Shown piece by piece: positions 26,808 to 35,119 of a stretch of DNA of 64,000 bases. This DNA is from JAUVPY01 sp034412795 (GTDB taxonomy: Bacteria > Chloroflexota > Anaerolineae > 4572-78 > NAK82). Under the pieces are notes generated by a model, which did no database searches, was not told the DNA's origin, and saw only the letters and a list, made by a program, of their open reading frames with translations. The stretch is taken from contig DAOUMD010000132.1 of the NCBI GenBank assembly GCA_034412795.1, forward strand, positions 1 through 64,000, given 5' to 3'. Made by a program: the position numbers and the translations under genes. The first letter of the stretch is position 1. The number at the start of each line of letters is the position of its first letter.

Positions 26808-28157
26808 CTACGGAGTGGTGACTGTGAAGCCTTGGTCCTCGGCGTAGGCCACGCATTTGTCCTGCATGTCCTGCATGGCTTCCTCGAAGGTCATCGAACC
26901 GGCCTGGACCAGGGTCAGATTGTCAGCATACGTCGAATAGACGAAACTCGTGAAGGGGCTCCAACCGAAGTTGGGATCGACCTGCTGCGCGCCTTCGGCC
27001 ATAACCTGGTGGATCGCCTGCCCGCTCCAATAATCATAGGTGACATCCGACCATTCCGAGTTCGACAACGTCGCCAGTGTCACCGGGAAAAGCCCGGCTT
27101 TGTCGGGGTTGGTGAGTTCCAAGGTGATCTTGGGGTCGGTGTTCAGCCATTGCGCGAACTCGGCGGCTTCTTCCGGGTGCGCGCTGGCCTTCATTACGGC
27201 GATGGTCGATCCGCCGTAGTTGCCATTCACTTCGCCGCCGGCCGTCCACTGCGGCATCAGGTAGACCTTCCACTGGCCCGCGTAGTCCGGCGCGTAGCCT
27301 GAGATGTAGGTCCCCCATGCCCCCGACGGCCAGCAGGCGATGCTGCCGTTGCCGAGCGCCGTGTTCCAGTCGCTGGTGTAGGTTTCAATCGGGCTCAAGA
27401 CACCGGCGTTCATCATATCGCCCCACAGCTTGACGACGCGCGTGACTTCGGGCGAGGTGAAGTTGATGGTGATATTCGAACCGTCCACCACGAATGGCTG
27501 CGCACCCGACTGCCACAACATGCCGAAGAACCAACCCTGATCGGCGGTGAAATTAGATAAATATACATCCGGGGCAGCCTGATGCAGATCGGCCGCCGCC
27601 TGGGCAAACTCATCCCAGGTCGTCGGTGCGCTGATGCCGTACTCTTCAAGCACCGCGTCGTTGCAGAACATGACCATAGGACCGGCGTCCTGCGGGTAAG
27701 CATACACGCCACTCCCCTGCGAAACCTGCGACCACGTCCAGGGGACGAACTGGTCTTTGACGTCATTGGCTCCATATTGCGTCAGGTCGAGCAGCACGTC
27801 CTGCACGATGTAGCTGGGCAAATGCTGATATTCGATCTGGACGACGTCGGGAATGTCAGTATTGGCCTGGAGAGCCGTATTGAGCACAGTGTACTCGGCA
27901 TTCCCCGCACCGGCATTTCGATAATTGACCCGGATGTCGGGGTGGGTTTGATTCCATTCGTCAACCTGATCCTCGATACTTGGTACCCACGACCAGAAGT
28001 TGATCTCGACCGGTGCCTCGGCTTCCGGGGCCTCAGCTTCCGGGGCCTCGGCTTCGGGGGCCTCGGTGGCCGGGGCCGCAGTCGGGGCCGCAGCCGGGGC
28101 ACATGCTGCCAACAGTAAGGCAACAATGACTACAAGAACCGCAATTGTGTTTCTCAT
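26808..28157 (-). CDS. Sugar ABC transporter substrate-binding lipoprotein
   Basis: A 449-residue cluster B/D extracellular binding protein (SBP_bac_1 type). The signal peptide ends in the lipobox LLAAC (Cys19). An Ala/Pro/Glu linker follows, made of repeated EAEAP units encoded by short near-identical 15-bp repeats. The ligand domain starts at INFWSWVPSIEDQVDEWNQ and contains typical family phrases such as TTWDEFAQAAADL and NGSIACWPSGAWG. It captures a sugar outside the membrane and delivers it to the two permeases downstream. It is the first gene of the transport operon after the sensor gene. Confidence 0.93.
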   Translation of the reverse strand: MRNTIAVLVVIVALLLAACAPAAAPTAAPATEAPEAEAPEAEAPEAEAPVEINFWSWVPSIEDQVDEWNQTHPDIRVNYRNAGAGNAEYTVLNTALQANTDIPDVVQIEYQHLPSYIVQDVLLDLTQYGANDVKDQFVPWTWSQVSQGSGVYAYPQDAGPMVMFCNDAVLEEYGISAPTTWDEFAQAAADLHQAAPDVYLSNFTADQGWFFGMLWQSGAQPFVVDGSNITINFTSPEVTRVVKLWGDMMNAGVLSPIETYTSDWNTALGNGSIACWPSGAWGTYISGYAPDYAGQWKVYLMPQWTAGGEVNGNYGGSTIAVMKASAHPEEAAEFAQWLNTDPKITLELTNPDKAGLFPVTLATLSNSEWSDVTYDYWSGQAIHQVMAEGAQQVDPNFGWSPFTSFVYSTYADNLTLVQAGSMTFEEAMQDMQDKCVAYAEDQGFTVTTP

Positions 28158-28212
28158 TTTCTTCTCCTTTTCTCTTGAAGAATTAATTGGGTGTGACTGA
28201 AATCAGTTGGGG

Positions 28213-28243
28213 ACATCCTTGTGAAAAACCCTGGCAAGGATGT
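28213..28243. repeat. 9-bp inverted repeat in the leader of the sugar operon
   Basis: ACATCCTTG and CAAGGATGT separated by 13 bases, about 55-85 bases before the binding-protein start. It could be an mRNA hairpin or an operator. Nothing else was recognised in the 28158-28439 gap apart from the weak promoter at about 28321-28349. Confidence 0.35.
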
Positions 28244-28320
28244 TGATCAACCAGGTTTAGTCAGCCCCGAGCGAATTGAGCCCCTGGGAAAAGTCACCCA
28301 AGGCAAACCAGATCATAACT

Positions 28321-28349
28321 ATTATAAGATGGCCGCGCCGACACGTCTT
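28321..28349 (-). promoter_or_regulatory. Candidate promoter of the sugar transport operon
   Basis: On the minus strand TATAAT (28321-28326) with a poor -35 region, as expected for an activator-dependent promoter. The imperfect dyad CGACA-N5-TGTCG overlaps the -35 area and is a possible operator for the AraC-type domain of the neighbouring sensor. Confidence 0.35.
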
Positions 28350-28439
28350 GTCGGGAAGCAGGATATTTTTGACAATTTCCGAGATATCACAAATAGAGGG
28401 GGAATAATCGAAGAGAGGAAGTTATTTAATCCTCAATCC

Positions 28440-31400
28440 TTAGTTTTGCCTGCCGCGGCGATAGGCGCGGGGTGTCATGCCAACCTCGCGTTGAAAGGTA
28501 CGTGAAAAATGGGCACTCTCCGAGAAGCCAACAGAAGCCGCGACTTGCGTGATGGTAAGGTGAGTGTTTTTCAGCAATTCACATGCCTGGTGGATGCGGT
28601 AACGGCGCAAGTAAGTGATAGGGGTAACCCCGAACTCCTGGCGGAAGCAATCCGTTAAATAATCAGGACTAAGGCCGACGTGATTGGCGATGTCCTCACG
28701 AGTGAGCGATTCGGCATAGCGCGTATGAATGCAGCCCATAGCCTGGCGGACGTAACGTTGGGTCGCCCTGCCCAGGCTATGTTGCCGGCTGAGTGCTGCC
28801 TCGATGTGATTGAGCGTTTCGGCGGCGTTAAACAAGCCCTTGCCCAGTATGGCAGCCACACCGCGATTGCAGCGTTCCAGATCAGCCTCAGTGAGCATGC
28901 GGGCCGTCAAGATGATGACTGGAATGTCACGCGTCGCTTCTCGTTCCCGCAGCACATCAAGCACGGCAAAGCCGTCCATCTCCGGCATCACCAAATCCAA
29001 AAGGATAAGATCAGGCCGGGTATGCTCCAGCACAGCCAGTGCCTCGCGGCCATTACGCGCCGTGACGGTCCGGCGCCCCGTGCGCTCTACCAGGCGACAG
29101 TGCATGTCGAGGATACCCGGATCATCATCCACCACCAGCACTGTTTGCTGACCATCTCCCATGCCGCAGTAACGTGCCAGCTCTTTGGCTAACTGCTGGG
29201 GACGTAGCGGCTTATGGAGATAGTTCAGCTCCAGCAACTCACCTTGATCGTGATCGATGTCCAATGAGTAAGCCAGCACCGGGGTGTTCTCGGTAGCCGG
29301 CTGCCGCTTCAGCATTCCGATGATGGCCCAGCCTTCACGCGCTGCCAGGTGCTCCTCCAGGATCAGGGCGGCTGGCCGTGAAGCAATGACACTCGATAGC
29401 CATTCGGGATCCTGATCCACGCGGCATACCTGAACGTCGAAGCCGCATTCGCGCAGATAGGTACCCAACTGCTCGGTCGTGTCGACGCCTTCGGACAGCA
29501 CCATAACCGAATTAGCGGGGGTGGCTAGAGGCGTTGAAAGGTCATTCTTCAACGCGGCGGCCGAGATGATGGGCAGGCTGAAGAAGAAGGTCGAGCCACT
29601 CTCAAAGTCGCCGGGCGAACGCACGCCGATGCGGCCGCCATGTTTTTCGACCAGTTGCTTGGAGATCGTCAGCCCCAAACCCAAGCCACCGTACTCCGAT
29701 TGAATCAAGCGTTCCGAGCGATGAAACTCGTGAAAAATGGTGTCTCGCTCGGCCGGCGGGATACCAATACCCGTATCGCTGACGGATACTATGGCCTGTT
29801 GATCAGTAACCGTCACGCTGAGCGTCACCCGGCCCTGTGGCGTGAACTTGACAGCGTTGCTGATCAGGTTGAGTGTCACCTGGCGCAGTCTTGTCCGGTC
29901 ACCGAGCACCCATGGCCCCTGGCGGGGAAGGTCTGCCCGCCACGTCAAACCTTTCTCACGTGCCAGTTGCTCGCCGATCCTGGCCGCCACCCGCAGCACG
30001 CTGGCCAGGTCGAGCGGCTCGCGCAATATGCGCAGTTGACCGGCTTCACTGCTGGCCAGGTCGAGTACGTCGCCGATCAAGCGCGACAGATGCCTGGCAT
30101 TGGCATTAATCTGCCCGAGATCGCGTTTAGTAGCGCCAGAAAGCCCTGACTGTTCACGCAAGACCATCTCGCTCAGGCCCACAATCAAACTCAGCGGCGT
30201 GCGCAGCTCGTGGCTGACCATAGACAAAAAGCGGCTCTTCAAGCGGTTGGCTTCTTCGGCCAATTGCCGCCCCTCCAGGGCGTCACGGTACAACTGACTG
30301 GTGCGCAATGCCGAAGCCAGGTTATGAACAATTGCCGCACACGATTCAAGCTCCGTTGCACCGAGGGCCACAAATCCGGTTGTGTGTTCGTCGATCACCA
30401 GCGGCAGGATCGCCAGTTGAAAGGCGGCGTCAGTTGGATAGAGACCCGGCGGCGGGAACTCGCGTGCGGAGAATTGGCAACCGACCCCACTTTCGGGCAA
30501 ACCCGCGTCGAGCAAGACCGTGCAGTGTGCCAATGGATCGTCTTCCCGCGACGAATAGAGCGTGACCAGCGCGTGTTGGATGCCCAATTGAGGCAAATGC
30601 TGGGCCAGGATGTTGGCGCTTTCGGAAGCGTCGAACGCGGCAAGCAACTGCGAGGTCATCAATCCCAGACGATTGGCCATCTCCATGTGCCGCAGTAGCG
30701 CATCGGTCGTCTGACGCTGCACCTGTTCGGCGATTTCGAGACGGGCACGGTCAATCATGGTGTCGGCGAAAACGAGGTCTGCCCCGGGAACCAGGGCCGG
30801 CAGATTGGACAAGCCGCGACGCAACGTCGAGAGCGCGGCGTGCCACGCGTATGCATCCTCGCCGTGCATTTCAAGCCAGTCAAAGATATGCTGCAGCGCG
30901 GCGTCGAATAGCGCAGGATCGTTACGACCCAGACTCGACGTGAAGGCACGGGCGAGATTTAAGCACAAGCTTTCAATTTCCTGACGAGTGCTGTGCCGTG
31001 CTTCGATGAGCGTCGCTTCGGCCATCGCGCGCGCGAGAGCAGCCTGGGTGGTTTCAAGATCCGCCGACGTCGAAGGGACGAGTGTCGCGACCGGTGTACT
31101 CTCTGGACGACAGCCGCACGATTGGCGAATGACGAGCTGCGTCGGTATACGTGTGGATATCTCGTCGATGCGCTTGCCGGCGATGGCGTCAAGCAGGCAA
31201 AGCACCGCCTGATAGCCCAGCGTGAAGGTGGGGTGCCGCACGGTGGTAAGGGGTGGGAGGTGCGAGCGGGCATCGAGAATGTCGTCGAAACCAATGACCG
31301 CGACATCGTCCGGGATGCGCCGGCCTGCGGCGCGGAGCACTTCCATTGCGCCCAGGCAGGAGAGATCGTTGCTCGCCAACACTGCGGTGAAGGGCGCGCC

Positions 31401-32006
31401 CGTGGCGAGGACCTGCCGCATGGCGCTGCGCCCGTCCTCGCGCCGGTGTTCGCCGAAGGCAATCAGGCGCGCATCTGCTTCAATGCCTGCGTCACGCAGG
31501 GCTTTGCGGTACGCAGCCAGGCGTTCCGCGCTATCGCCGCCGCGTCCCGATTTGCCCGCGATAAAGGCAATACGTCGATGCCCGTGCTGCAGGAGATGCT
31601 CGAATGCCTGGCGGATGCCGCCCGTGTTGTCCACGGCGACCAGCGGTCCCGGCTTTTCGGCCGTGGTCAGAACGACGGGGTAGCCCGAACGGATCAAGTC
31701 CTGCACATACCTGAATTGCTCATCGGACAGATCGTCGGGGATGATGATCAGCGCGTCGGCGTTCCAGGGCCCGACCGGAACAAAGTCCACGCCTGCGCCC
31801 GGCACCGCCCAAACAGTTCGGCTTTCGCGGGGACTGGCAGGCAGGCCAATCCCACAGCCGAGCAGCAGATTACAATCTCGCTCGCGCGCCGCGGCGCAAA
31901 TCCCCTGCAGGAGCGTGTGGGTATAGCCATCAATGGTCGTGCCTTGATAGACGGACCAAGTGCAGAGGAAACCAACGCTGGGACGTACACAAACTTTTTG
32001 GCGCAT
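28440..32006 (-). CDS. Hybrid regulator: LacI-type ligand domain, histidine kinase, two receivers, AraC DNA-binding domain
   Basis: A 1188-residue one-protein signalling chain with no membrane helix. Domains in order: a LacI/GalR-like periplasmic-binding fold (about 10-298, ending LVIRQSCGC) without its usual N-terminal helix-turn-helix; a linker and GAF-like region (about 450-575); HisKA with phospho-His599 (SMVSHELRTPL); HATPase (about 700-810, DTGIGI and GLGLGL boxes); receiver 1 (about 830-945), whose phosphoacceptor position reads LILEEHL (Glu instead of Asp); receiver 2 (about 950-1070) with intact VVDDD and LLDLVMPEMDG; and an AraC-type helix-turn-helix pair (about 1085-1185). It lies divergent from nothing and directly upstream of the sugar transporter, so it probably senses an imported sugar in the cytoplasm and controls that operon. 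A TATAAT about 17 bases before the ATG suggests a very short leader. Confidence 0.9.
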   Translation of the reverse strand: MRQKVCVRPSVGFLCTWSVYQGTTIDGYTHTLLQGICAAARERDCNLLLGCGIGLPASPRESRTVWAVPGAGVDFVPVGPWNADALIIIPDDLSDEQFRYVQDLIRSGYPVVLTTAEKPGPLVAVDNTGGIRQAFEHLLQHGHRRIAFIAGKSGRGGDSAERLAAYRKALRDAGIEADARLIAFGEHRREDGRSAMRQVLATGAPFTAVLASNDLSCLGAMEVLRAAGRRIPDDVAVIGFDDILDARSHLPPLTTVRHPTFTLGYQAVLCLLDAIAGKRIDEISTRIPTQLVIRQSCGCRPESTPVATLVPSTSADLETTQAALARAMAEATLIEARHSTRQEIESLCLNLARAFTSSLGRNDPALFDAALQHIFDWLEMHGEDAYAWHAALSTLRRGLSNLPALVPGADLVFADTMIDRARLEIAEQVQRQTTDALLRHMEMANRLGLMTSQLLAAFDASESANILAQHLPQLGIQHALVTLYSSREDDPLAHCTVLLDAGLPESGVGCQFSAREFPPPGLYPTDAAFQLAILPLVIDEHTTGFVALGATELESCAAIVHNLASALRTSQLYRDALEGRQLAEEANRLKSRFLSMVSHELRTPLSLIVGLSEMVLREQSGLSGATKRDLGQINANARHLSRLIGDVLDLASSEAGQLRILREPLDLASVLRVAARIGEQLAREKGLTWRADLPRQGPWVLGDRTRLRQVTLNLISNAVKFTPQGRVTLSVTVTDQQAIVSVSDTGIGIPPAERDTIFHEFHRSERLIQSEYGGLGLGLTISKQLVEKHGGRIGVRSPGDFESGSTFFFSLPIISAAALKNDLSTPLATPANSVMVLSEGVDTTEQLGTYLRECGFDVQVCRVDQDPEWLSSVIASRPAALILEEHLAAREGWAIIGMLKRQPATENTPVLAYSLDIDHDQGELLELNYLHKPLRPQQLAKELARYCGMGDGQQTVLVVDDDPGILDMHCRLVERTGRRTVTARNGREALAVLEHTRPDLILLDLVMPEMDGFAVLDVLREREATRDIPVIILTARMLTEADLERCNRGVAAILGKGLFNAAETLNHIEAALSRQHSLGRATQRYVRQAMGCIHTRYAESLTREDIANHVGLSPDYLTDCFRQEFGVTPITYLRRYRIHQACELLKNTHLTITQVAASVGFSESAHFSRTFQREVGMTPRAYRRGRQN

Positions 32007-32170
32007 ACATCTTCACGAGCTTATTATACTCTGATTTTGCGCTAACGCCCAGCGTCAAAAAGCGGTCGCCACCCCGCTCGGCTCCGGCTGCCTCAACTCT
32101 GTGGGACACTTGAGGCCTGGCCCGCCCAGAAGTCAGTCCGTCTACCCACATTTATAACGGTAGAGAGAAG

Positions 32171-32788
32171 TTATTGCCGGGTGGCGACCGCGACTCCTGC
32201 ACCAATCATGATTGTGCCGGCACCACGATTGAGCATTCGCATCTTTTTAGGTTCTCTGAAAAATTTCCGAGCCCGTGTCGCCGCATAAGCATAAATCGTA
32301 AGCGTGCTGCCGAGCACGGCCGTAAACATCGCCACGATCAGCAAAGCGTCAATCGCGCTAATAGTGGAAAGATCAAAAAACGTTGGTAAGAACCCTAAAT
32401 GAAATAAGATAGCCCTCGGATTACCAAGCGTGATCGTGAATCCGGTAAGGAAATTCTTGTAACCTTTGGACCCTCTGTCTGCTGAATCGTAATCCAAAGA
32501 TTTCGGCTGTTCGACCCATAAACGAAAGCCCATAAAAATAAGATAAGTTGCCCCCACTATTTTAATGATAAAAAACAGTTCTCCCAAGGTACGTCCAATT
32601 GTGGCCATTCCTAATATGGCAAGTGTGATATAGAAGAAATCACCCAACAGGATACCGATGATGAGGTTAAAAGCGGGCTTGAACCCTGAAGCCAACGATC
32701 GGCCAATGATCGCAAAAATAGCCGGACCGGGAACTACCACCCATATGAGCAAGGCGAGTATGAAAGCAATGGCTGATTCAAGAGTCAT
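32171..32788 (-). CDS. LysE-family translocator
   Basis: A 205-residue membrane protein with about six hydrophobic segments, of the LysE/RhtB amino-acid exporter family (VVPGPAIFAIIGRSLASGFKPAF, GATYLIFMGFRLW, FLTGFTITLGNPRAILF). The open frame starts at 32833, but the ATG at 32788 (MTLESAIAF) has GGAG about eight bases upstream and fits the family N-terminus. The expected role is export of an amino acid or homoserine-like compound. It follows the GNAT gene by about 47 bases. Confidence 0.88.
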   Translation of the reverse strand: MTLESAIAFILALLIWVVVPGPAIFAIIGRSLASGFKPAFNLIIGILLGDFFYITLAILGMATIGRTLGELFFIIKIVGATYLIFMGFRLWVEQPKSLDYDSADRGSKGYKNFLTGFTITLGNPRAILFHLGFLPTFFDLSTISAIDALLIVAMFTAVLGSTLTIYAYAATRARKFFREPKKMRMLNRGAGTIMIGAGVAVATRQ

Positions 32789-32835
32789 TTTATTTCTCCA
32801 AACCTTATATGTTCTGTATCGCTTTGTCAGCACCT

Positions 32836-33345
32836 TTAATCTTGATCAATAAATTTCTCCATAAGAATCTCATCAATGTAGTTGCCCCTAACAAAAGCAT
32901 GTTTTTTAGCAATGCCTATGACGCTGAATCCCTGACTTTGATAAAAAGAAACAGCTTGTGGGTTATCAGCCCTGATAGTTGCACTTATCTTTAGAAATCC
33001 TTGCTCTTTTGCCCCTTTAAAAGTTGCGTGGCTGAGACTTCTACCTATCCCGTTTCTGTGTGAGGCAAGCGATACGAATGTGCTTATTTCCCCAACGTGC
33101 TTGAAAGCATTTACCCCTGTTGATATGGGTTGTACATCTTGAAGCCCTAATACTTTTTGGCTGTCGTTACACACCGCCACATTGAACACGCCTCGTTTAG
33201 GAAAGCCACGAATAAAGTCAATTTGATCGTCCACCGAAAGCTGTTCGTTCATTATGGTGTACGTTCCCGCCTGGATTATGGGATTCAGAAGCTCAACAAT
33301 TGATGCGGCATCCTCTTCTCTTGCCGCTCTTATAGAAAATTCCAC
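32836..33345 (-). CDS. GNAT-family N-acetyltransferase
   Basis: A 169-residue acetyltransferase resembling phosphinothricin/PAT-type members: start FSIRAAREEDAASIVELLNPII, a central beta4 (GEISTFVSLASH), and the acetyl-CoA pyrophosphate loop RNGIGRSL (Q/R-x-x-G-x-G/A). The last part has NPQAVSFYQSQGF. Substrate unknown. GC content looks lower than in flanking core genes, in keeping with the accessory character of this region. It is preceded by an attC-like repeat. Confidence 0.9.
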   Translation of the reverse strand: MEFSIRAAREEDAASIVELLNPIIQAGTYTIMNEQLSVDDQIDFIRGFPKRGVFNVAVCNDSQKVLGLQDVQPISTGVNAFKHVGEISTFVSLASHRNGIGRSLSHATFKGAKEQGFLKISATIRADNPQAVSFYQSQGFSVIGIAKKHAFVRGNYIDEILMEKFIDQD

Positions 33346-33361
33346 ATCTTCTCCTGAGTAG

Positions 33362-33487
33362 TGCTAACAGCGCGGCATAAGCGGCACGCAAGGCGACTCT
33401 GAGCTAAAACCAACTCACCCACACAAGGCGATTCACATCGAAAAGCGCCGCACTTGGCGTCCGTTTAATGCCGTTGTTGGGCGGCCC
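33362..33487 (-). repeat. attC-like imperfect inverted repeat
   Basis: Read on the minus strand the element begins GCCCAACAACGGCAT...ACGGACGC and ends GCGTGCCGCTTATGCCG...CTGTTAGCAC. GCCCAAC fits the integron R'' core (RYYYAAC), CGGCAT pairs with ATGCCG and ACGC with GCGT, giving the L''/L' arms. The far core GTTAGCA matches GTTRRRY only partly. It lies just 3' of the 365-residue hypothetical gene, where a cassette recombination site would be. No integrase of the IntI type was seen. Confidence 0.4.
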
Positions 33488-33519
33488 TTCGCTTTTAGAA
33501 ATTCCGTTTGAGTAGATGA

Positions 33520-34617
33520 TCATTGTTGATTAATCCAAACAGGTGGTCCAGTATCGGGCATGATATTTTGACTCATTCCCAGTTGGCACCACTGTAGTTC
33601 AACATCCGTCATCCGCTTGGAAAATATCAAATGATGCCAATCCCTGAGATTATCCAAATCATCTATAAATTCTGGATAGCTTTTATACCAATCTTCAATA
33701 CCCAAATCTTCTTCTAAGAAATCGCTCATTTCATCGTGTGCAAAAATACTATAACTGTCTCTCGACTTTTGGAGACGTTCAACCATTTTATCTCTATCTA
33801 TCCCAAAAAGATTAGCTAGTATGGAGGGATGCCCTTGATATGCTGCCATTTCTTCTGGTGATGCCTGCCCCATGTCTCCCAATCGATCAACCAGAGTGGG
33901 GTCTGGTAATTTCTCAATTAACTGAGACCTTTCTTCTAGTGTCGGTAGGGCGGCTCGCATCTCGTTCATACTTTGTTCAAAGCTTTTTTCCAGGTCTTCC
34001 TCTAACTCTGCCCTTTGATCGGGGCTGAGGGTATTCAGCATCGGTCCCAATTTTTTCAAGAGACTCTCTTTCAAAGCAGGTGCCAAGTCGGTCATTTCGC
34101 CTGGAGACGGCATCATCAGCCTGACCAAGTCTGTCACCGCTACCCCAGACTCAGGCGGCGGCAATTCGATGATGTTTCGCTCAATCATTGCTTCAAAACC
34201 AAACTCCCCATCTCGTTCGTGGAGTGTTGGCGAATAAGGATTCGTATGAAACTTGTCCAACACTTGACCATTCTGCGAGAGTTCATAGCCCCAGCCATAG
34301 CTATCATCCAATAGGAAAACCAAAACAATACCTTCAAGTTCTTTTGATAACTGTACCCCAAATTGTTGAGCTTCACTGAACCAATTAAGCGTGTGATAAA
34401 TGATACTCCATTTGCCTTTGTCAGGGGATATAAGGAATTTGCGCATCATTAACTTTTTGTCAATAGCCGGGATGAGGTTTTCCGAAATATGTTCTATCTT
34501 TTGGACAATTTCAGTCGGCGCAAAATCATATCCCCAAGTTTTCATCACACGGGGAATAGCCTGCCGGATTTCATCACCTGAGTGATTGTATACAGCTATG
34601 TTATAAACGAAATTCAT
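33520..34617 (-). CDS. Hypothetical protein
   Basis: A 365-residue soluble protein with no signal peptide, membrane helix or motif that I recognise. The N-terminal part mixes beta and alpha segments (NFVYNIAVYNHSGDEIRQAIPRVMK region); the centre (about 165-260) is rich in Glu, Leu and Pro and looks helical (LEEDLEKSFEQSMNEMRAALPTLEERSQLIEKL region). The DNA is AT-richer than neighbouring core genes. Together with the attC-like element downstream this could be a captured gene cassette. No function is proposed. Confidence 0.6.
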   Translation of the reverse strand: MNFVYNIAVYNHSGDEIRQAIPRVMKTWGYDFAPTEIVQKIEHISENLIPAIDKKLMMRKFLISPDKGKWSIIYHTLNWFSEAQQFGVQLSKELEGIVLVFLLDDSYGWGYELSQNGQVLDKFHTNPYSPTLHERDGEFGFEAMIERNIIELPPPESGVAVTDLVRLMMPSPGEMTDLAPALKESLLKKLGPMLNTLSPDQRAELEEDLEKSFEQSMNEMRAALPTLEERSQLIEKLPDPTLVDRLGDMGQASPEEMAAYQGHPSILANLFGIDRDKMVERLQKSRDSYSIFAHDEMSDFLEEDLGIEDWYKSYPEFIDDLDNLRDWHHLIFSKRMTDVELQWCQLGMSQNIMPDTGPPVWINQQ

Positions 34618-34727
34618 AATGATTCTCGAAAAGTGGAATAAATTTAGCTACCTGCACAGGATGACCTTGACCACTCCCGCACGACAAACCCCTTCTCATT
34701 ATCCCCCCTGGCAAACGCCCCCCAGCA

Positions 34728-35075
34728 TCAAGTTGTCACGCCCAACTCCTCCAACACCTTGAGCACAAAACGTGCTGGCCACTCGGCCAAACCACCGCCC
34801 AGGGCTACAGTCACCGCCGTGGCTTCCAGAATCTCCTCTCGACTCGCACCCATGTCAACAGCGCTGCTGACGTGAGCCTCTATTCAGCCATAACAACTCT
34901 GGCTGATGCTGATCCCCAGGGCAATGAGCTCTTTGTGCTTCTGAGTGAGAACGCCATCTCGCAGGGCGTTCCCTTCGAGTTCCTCAAGCTCTCGAAAGGT
35001 ACCGATGCCACTGCGAAACATCTGTAGATTGTACTTCTTGCGCATTCTCCTGATTTGCTTGATCTCATCGAACAT
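34728..35075 (-). CDS. AhpD/carboxymuconolactone-decarboxylase-like protein, probable selenoprotein (in-frame TGA = Sec64), copy 1
   Basis: A 115-residue CMD-domain protein if the TGA at 34884-34886 is read through. The frame before it ends ISQSCYG and the frame after it continues IEAHVSSAVDMGASREEI, then EATAVTVALGGG. That is the AhpD-type active site C-x-x-C-x-x-x-H with the second Cys replaced by TGA, so selenocysteine (C61-Y-G-U64-IEAH68) is the natural reading. A hairpin with G in its apical loop follows the TGA at a suitable distance. Start ATG at 35075 has AAGGGGGA upstream. AhpD-like proteins use the Cys pair for thiol-peroxidase or disulfide exchange chemistry. Conventional gene calling stops at the TGA and yields a 63-residue fragment. 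No selenocysteine machinery is in the window, so a nonsense pseudogene remains possible but is less likely. Confidence 0.72.
34848..34876 (-). promoter_or_regulatory. Candidate bacterial SECIS hairpin, copy 1
   Basis: Beginning 12 bases after the TGA, the minus strand reads GTCAGCAGCGCTGTTGAC, which folds GTCAGCA / TGTTGAC (one G-U pair) around the tetraloop GCGC. A weaker outer stem (CTCA / TGGG) extends it. The loop begins 20 bases after the TGA and starts with G, as expected for bacterial SECIS elements. Confidence 0.55.
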
Positions 35076-35119
35076 GGAATCCCCCTTATCCTCTGGTTGA
35101 AGCCGTCCAACGTCGAAGC

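Larger units (their letters stand above)
34693..35100 (-). repeat. Direct repeat copy 1 (about 408 bp, contains CMD-type gene)
   Basis: This segment is repeated at 36118-36525 in the same orientation with no length difference. I count 19 differences in the 348 coding bases (about 94-95% identity). Similarity extends past the gene on both sides, ending near TTCTCATTATCCCC on one side and ATCCTCTG on the other. Confidence 0.8.

Noticed and set aside
28000..28080. Short direct repeats suggesting a CRISPR or minisatellite
   Set aside because: They encode the EAEAP linker of the binding lipoprotein, with no spacers.
30993..32045. 350-residue plus-strand open frame over the hybrid regulator
   Set aside because: Antisense to the LacI-type domain; composition is that of a shadow frame.
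34884..35075. Reading the CMD-type gene as a normal 63-residue protein ending at the TGA
   Set aside because: The frame continues with conserved family residues past the TGA in both copies, so a truncated short gene is a worse explanation than recoding.
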